Of a DNA stretch of 64,000 bases, positions 60,507 to 64,000 are shown piece by piece. The notes below the pieces were generated by a model. That model was not told the origin of the DNA and searched no databases. It saw nothing but the letters and a program-made list of their open reading frames with translations. The stretch covers positions 1 to 64,000 of the forward strand of contig JAIBCC010000004.1 in the NCBI GenBank assembly GCA_019694395.1, read 5' to 3'. Position numbers and translations under genes: made by a program. Source of the stretch: Pyrinomonadaceae bacterium. GTDB lineage: Bacteria > Acidobacteriota > Blastocatellia > Pyrinomonadales > Pyrinomonadaceae. How positions within the stretch are numbered: position 1 is the stretch's first letter; the number at the start of each line of letters is the position of its first letter.

Positions 60507-61232
60507 TTAGTTAAAGACTTTTTCTTCCAATGCAATTGCTTTGGGAAACAATAGGTTATTTTCCAAATGAATATGTTGATGCAAATCTTTTTCAAAAGCC
60601 TCTAAACGGTTAAAAAGAGCCGCGTAACTCAAGCATGCTCCTTCGGGCAAGGCGTAATCGTTAGTTATTTCACGCATTTTTTTGAGCAGATCTCCGGCTG
60701 TATCGTGCTCCGTCATCATCATCCTGACCGGATTGTTGACAGTTCCAAAGCAAGAAAGAGGAACCACGCCCGTATCTTTCAAAGCCTTTTCTAGTTTTTC
60801 AACATACGGAAAAAGAATTTCTTCTTCTTTCAAAAGATGCGGAATCAAATCGTTGCAGAGTTCGGCAAATGTTTTTTCTAAAACCAATAATTCCAAATGG
60901 CGTTCGCCGTGACGACTCGCAACTTTTGCCATCAAAGGAGATAAATTCGCAATTTCATCCCGAGTAAAGGTGTGATGGGTTTCGATAATATGCTCGATCA
61001 ATTTAGAAAGAGGCGCATCATTTAACCATTCCAGTTCATTTTGGTTTTCTATTTCCAAAACATTATCAATTTTTTGCAGAACGCTTTCAGGATTTGCCCC
61101 GGCATTTCGGCAGGCTTCTAAAAATAATTTTTTGCCGCCGCAGCAATAGTCAATCTTGAATTCTTCAAAAACTTTTGTTGTCAACGGCATTTCGAGTGCG
61201 ATCTCTCTCACGGTTTTAGTTGTTAAATTCAT
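60507..61232 (-). CDS. ric: Iron-sulfur cluster repair di-iron protein Ric (ScdA/YtfE)
   Basis: A 241-residue protein that repairs Fe-S clusters damaged by NO and peroxide. The N-terminal ScdA_N domain contains DYCCGGKK (C30, C31), and the C-terminal hemerythrin domain has HHTF, RHGERHLELL, HLLKEEEILFPYVEKL, MTEHDTAGDLL and HIHLENNLLFPKAI. ATG 61232 is the second of two adjacent ATGs. An FNR/DNR-like box lies about 50 bp upstream. Confidence 0.94.
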   Translation of the reverse strand: MNLTTKTVREIALEMPLTTKVFEEFKIDYCCGGKKLFLEACRNAGANPESVLQKIDNVLEIENQNELEWLNDAPLSKLIEHIIETHHTFTRDEIANLSPLMAKVASRHGERHLELLVLEKTFAELCNDLIPHLLKEEEILFPYVEKLEKALKDTGVVPLSCFGTVNNPVRMMMTEHDTAGDLLKKMREITNDYALPEGACLSYAALFNRLEAFEKDLHQHIHLENNLLFPKAIALEEKVFN

Positions 61233-61284
61233 CATAAAAAATTCTCCGCCAAATCATTATCAGTAAATATTTTTTCAACAAATA

Positions 61285-61296
61285 TGATTGCAGTCA
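61285..61296. promoter_or_regulatory. FNR/DNR-like half-matched box
   Basis: TGAT-TGCA-GTCA. It keeps one full FNR half site (TGAT) and a weaker second. It lies about 50 bp upstream of the ric start. Confidence 0.5.
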
Positions 61297-61375
61297 CATT
61301 TGATCGGAACTTTTCAAAAGCTCCTCAACAATTTTTAGTCTAATCAATAAAATTTTTACTTTTTATGATTGAAAT

Positions 61376-61387
61376 CATTTTTTCCAA
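61376..61387. promoter_or_regulatory. FNR/DNR-like box
   Basis: TGAT-TGAA-ATCA, a palindrome matching the FNR core TTGAT-N4-ATCAA except for the outermost bases. It lies about 90 bp upstream of norZ, suiting a regulator that responds to NO or low oxygen. Confidence 0.65.
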
Positions 61388-61477
61388 ATAAATATTCAAT
61401 TAATTTGAGTGCAGAGTTAGTTTGAAATTTCCCAAATTTCTCAAACGATTTAAGCAAATTTGAAAAAGGATACGATT

Positions 61478-63724
61478 ATGAAAAAACTGTGGACGATATT
61501 TATTGCGATTTTTGTTTGCTCATTTGCGATTCTGCTCTGGATTGGAACAGAGATTTTCCGCGAAGCACCGCCAATTCCTAATCAGGTTGTGACAACCGAC
61601 GGCAAAGTTTTAATTGATGCAGACGAAGTTTCTAAAGGTCAAAATGTTTGGCAAGCGATGGGCGGAATGCAGGTCGGTTCGGTCTGGGGACACGGAAGTT
61701 ACGTGGCTCCCGATTGGACTGCCGATTATCTGCACCGCGAATCCGTTTTTATTTTAGATGAATTTTCTAAAACAACTTATTCCAAAGACTACAAATCTTT
61801 GAACTCTGAACAGCAGGCAACTATGCGTCAGCGTTTACAGGATTTACTACGAAAAAACACTTACGATCCGGCAACCGGAAAAATTACGGTTGATCCGGTT
61901 CGAGCCAAAGCATTTGAAGAAAATCTAAAGTATTATACCGATATTTTCAGCAACGGTAAAAAGGAATTTGCGATTCAAAGAGACGCGCAATCCGATCCCG
62001 TCAAACTGAGACAAATGACCTCATTTTTCTTTTGGACGGCGTGGGGTTCAGCTACCAATCGCCCGAACCAAACGATTTCTTATACCAGTAACTTTCCGTC
62101 AGAACCGTTGGTTGGTAATGTTCCGACCAGCTCGACCATAGTTTGGACAGGTGTCAGCGTTATTGCACTTTTGGCAGGAATCGGCGGGATGGTCTGGTAT
62201 TATGTCGGACTTCGGCAAGAAGCCCCGACCGACGACGCACCAAATTCCGATCCGTTAATTGGTGCAGATTTAACTCCTTCCCAAAAAGCTACGGTCAAAT
62301 ATTTTCTCATTGTGACATTACTCTTTCTTTTACAAATAATTATGGGAATAATCACGGCGCATTACGGCGTTGAGGGACACGGACTTTACGGAATTCCTCT
62401 GGCTGAATATTTGCCGTATGTCGTCACCCGCACCTGGCACACGCAGCTTGGAATTTTCTGGATTGCAACGGCTTGGCTGGCTGCCGGATTATTCGTCGGA
62501 CCGTTTATTTGCGGCTATGAGCCGAAACATCAAAAACTCGGTGTGGATGCACTTTTCGGAGCATTGCTGGTCGTAGTTCTCGGCTCAATGGGCGGACAAT
62601 GGTTGTCTGTCATGCACAAATTGAATGGCGATATGTGGTTCTGGTTTGGGCATCAAGGTTATGAATATGTTGACCTTGGCAGGATTTGGCAGATCGCGTT
62701 GTTTGTCGGTTTACTGCTGTGGCTGTTCCTGATCGCCCGCACCGCAGTTCCGGCTTTGAAAAACGCAGGTGAAAGTAAATCATTGCTTTATCTGTATTTG
62801 TTCTCAACCGCTGGAATCGCTTTGTTCTATGCTCCCGGACTTTTCTGGGGAATGAAATCAAATATTGCTGTAGTCGAATATTGGCGTTGGTGGGTTGTTC
62901 ACCTCTGGGTCGAAGGATTTTTTGAAGTCTTTGCAACCGTTGTGATTGCGTTTTTATTTGCTAAATTGAATGTCATTAATCCGAAAACTGCCGCTCAAGC
63001 CTCTTTGCTTTCAGGTGCGACCTATTTGACCGGCGGTATTATCGGAACTTGTCACCACCTTTATTTTTCGGGAACCCCGACAGTTTCATTGGCATTCGGT
63101 TCAGTTTTTTCCGCTTTGGAAATCGTTCCGTTGGCATTAGTTGGTTTTGAAGCGTGGGAAAATATCCACCGCAAAAATGTCAGACCTTGGCTTAGTCAAT
63201 ATAAATGGGTGATTAATTTCTTTATTGCTGTTGCATTCTGGAATTTGGTTGGCGCAGGAATCTTCGGATTTATGATCAATCCGCCGATTGCGCTCTATTA
63301 TATGCAAGGGCTGAATACAACCGCAGTTCATGGACATGGTGCATTATACGGAGTTTATGGAACGCTCGGTTTAGGTTTGCTGCTGTTCTGCTTACGCGCA
63401 ATGCAACCGGAAAGAATCTGGAACGAAAAGCTCATCAAATTTGCATTCTGGGCAATCAATGCCGGAATGTTGCTAATGATGGTGACAAGCCTGTTGCCGA
63501 TTGGGTTGATGCAAACCGCCGAATCAATTTCCAATGGCTATTGGTCAGCCCGCAGCGCGGAATTTATGCAAGGCGATACAATGCAGTTCTTCCGTTGGAT
63601 GCGCGTTTTGGGAGATTCCGTTTTCGGTATTGGCGCAATCGCTTTTGTTTGGTTTGCTCTTGAACTGATGATAAAACGTCCGAAAAAAGAAATTGTGCCC
63701 ACAGGCGACTTGGCTGAAGTATAA
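61478..63724 (+). CDS. norZ: Quinol-dependent nitric oxide reductase (qNor)
   Basis: A 748-residue single-subunit qNor that reduces NO to N2O with electrons from quinol. After one TM helix comes the NorC-like periplasmic segment without heme (QNVWQAMGGMQVGSVWGHGSYVAPDW), and about twelve NorB-type TM helices follow. Heme and FeB ligand His are in VTRTWHTQLGIFW, EYWRWWVVHLWVEGFFE, GTCHHLYF and TTAVHGHGALYGVYG. ATG 61478 with AAAGGA upstream is preferred to TTG 61460. Confidence 0.95.
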   Translation: MKKLWTIFIAIFVCSFAILLWIGTEIFREAPPIPNQVVTTDGKVLIDADEVSKGQNVWQAMGGMQVGSVWGHGSYVAPDWTADYLHRESVFILDEFSKTTYSKDYKSLNSEQQATMRQRLQDLLRKNTYDPATGKITVDPVRAKAFEENLKYYTDIFSNGKKEFAIQRDAQSDPVKLRQMTSFFFWTAWGSATNRPNQTISYTSNFPSEPLVGNVPTSSTIVWTGVSVIALLAGIGGMVWYYVGLRQEAPTDDAPNSDPLIGADLTPSQKATVKYFLIVTLLFLLQIIMGIITAHYGVEGHGLYGIPLAEYLPYVVTRTWHTQLGIFWIATAWLAAGLFVGPFICGYEPKHQKLGVDALFGALLVVVLGSMGGQWLSVMHKLNGDMWFWFGHQGYEYVDLGRIWQIALFVGLLLWLFLIARTAVPALKNAGESKSLLYLYLFSTAGIALFYAPGLFWGMKSNIAVVEYWRWWVVHLWVEGFFEVFATVVIAFLFAKLNVINPKTAAQASLLSGATYLTGGIIGTCHHLYFSGTPTVSLAFGSVFSALEIVPLALVGFEAWENIHRKNVRPWLSQYKWVINFFIAVAFWNLVGAGIFGFMINPPIALYYMQGLNTTAVHGHGALYGVYGTLGLGLLLFCLRAMQPERIWNEKLIKFAFWAINAGMLLMMVTSLLPIGLMQTAESISNGYWSARSAEFMQGDTMQFFRWMRVLGDSVFGIGAIAFVWFALELMIKRPKKEIVPTGDLAEV

Positions 63725-63728
63725 TGTA

Positions 63729-63839
63729 TTCAGTGGCAGCAGCAGTGACAGTTGCAGCTAAAAATAAAAGTATTAGTTTTACTGCATTCGTTAAGATCAA
63801 ACTAAAACCTGTCACTGCTGCTGCCGACTGCCACTGCTA
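63729..63839. repeat. Word-built inverted repeat E19 (ggcagcagcagtgacag type)
   Basis: cagtggcagcagcagtgaca on the left faces tgtcactgctgctgccgact and gccactg on the right. It lies directly between norZ and the universal stress protein gene. Confidence 0.9.
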
Positions 63840-63857
63840 AAAAAATGGAGGTCAAAA

Positions 63858-64000
63858 ATGAAAATTTTAGTCGCCACAGATGGCTCAACACAAGCGGAAG
63901 CAGCTATCGAAGCAACCGCAAAGTATGTAAAAACTGTCACGCATCTCAAAATCATTTCAGTAGTTGAGCCGCGTTATGCGGTTGCCGGAGAACCCTTTAT
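63858..64000 (+). CDS. Universal stress protein, N-terminal part (partial)
   Basis: The first 47 codons of a UspA-family protein; the window ends inside it. MKILVATDGSTQAEAAIEATAKYV is the usual first strand and helix, with the conserved Asp at the nucleotide site. GGAGG is well placed before ATG 63858. USPs are often induced with NO and anaerobic stress, which fits the preceding qNor. Confidence 0.88.
   Translation, partial: MKILVATDGSTQAEAAIEATAKYVKTVTHLKIISVVEPRYAVAGEPF

Noticed and set aside
1..64000. tRNA or rRNA genes
   Set aside because: No cloverleaf-compatible T-arm sequence or rRNA-like stretch was found by eye; a dedicated scan could still find one I missed.

Overview
This is a 64 kb chromosomal window from a bacterium of about 40% GC (judged by eye). 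Family content points to Acidobacteriota, probably class Blastocatellia: zinc-ribbon/TonB proteins with Asn- and Thr/Pro-rich linkers, a secreted zinc metalloprotease of the DUF5117/5118 type, bacillithiol deacetylase BshB1, a quinol NO reductase with Ric and YwiC, and many small secreted proteins of unknown function. The taxonomic placement is an inference. I saw no rRNA gene, tRNA gene or CRISPR array.

Layout. 0-3.5 kb: rimM (partial), an AT-rich acyltransferase insert, trmD, rplS and rnhB. 3.7-13.2 kb: secreted and envelope proteins, including a lipoprotein, a GH51 arabinofuranosidase, a LAS-type peptidase, a B12/radical SAM protein and a large zinc metalloprotease. 13.2-22.1 kb: mostly minus-strand housekeeping genes (dapF, dacB, a methyltransferase, htrA, bshB1) and an MBL hydrolase. 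22.1-27.5 kb: an accessory region with a phage-type replication-initiator-like gene, a partner ORF and five small + strand genes, four of them behind copies of one repeated promoter. 27.6-34.8 kb: aldehyde dehydrogenase, VOC protein, an RHH/HNH pair, a recombination scar made of ubiA and VOC gene tails, then ubiA with an AraC-type membrane regulator and an esterase. 34.8-48.2 kb: purine nucleoside phosphorylase, an aminotransferase, two tandem TonB proteins, a subtilase, a patatin, DinB and M1 peptidase genes, and LysR. 48.2-55.1 kb: DinB/cupin, RraA-like, amidohydrolase/GNAT/PLP decarboxylase operon, selA. 55.1-64 kb: a divergent ClpX-like ATPase followed by a nitric-oxide/nitrosative-stress block (hemerythrin, a small conserved protein, YwiC, Ric, qNor) with FNR/DNR-like boxes between ric and norZ, and the start of a universal stress protein gene.

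Three signals stand out. (1) Inside the replication-initiator-like gene lie five 15-bp direct repeats spaced 17-24 bp and flanked by an AT-rich stretch. The repeats are read in two different frames, so the DNA rather than the peptide is conserved; this is the layout of an iteron origin inside a lambda-O-like gene. (2) About twenty intergenic spacers contain long imperfect hairpins whose arms are built from short degenerate words repeated in tandem (cgcaaagac, cacagag, caaagacc, tcaaagat, cacgaag, agtctca and others). The words differ from element to element while the architecture is constant, and the elements abut start and stop codons closely. (3) One roughly 46-bp promoter (TTCTTG-N19-GTTAAATTG) occurs in six near-identical copies, five of them upstream of otherwise unrelated genes. 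Smaller findings include the scar made of the fused tails of ubiA and a VOC gene, and an AT-rich acyltransferase inserted between rimM and trmD.
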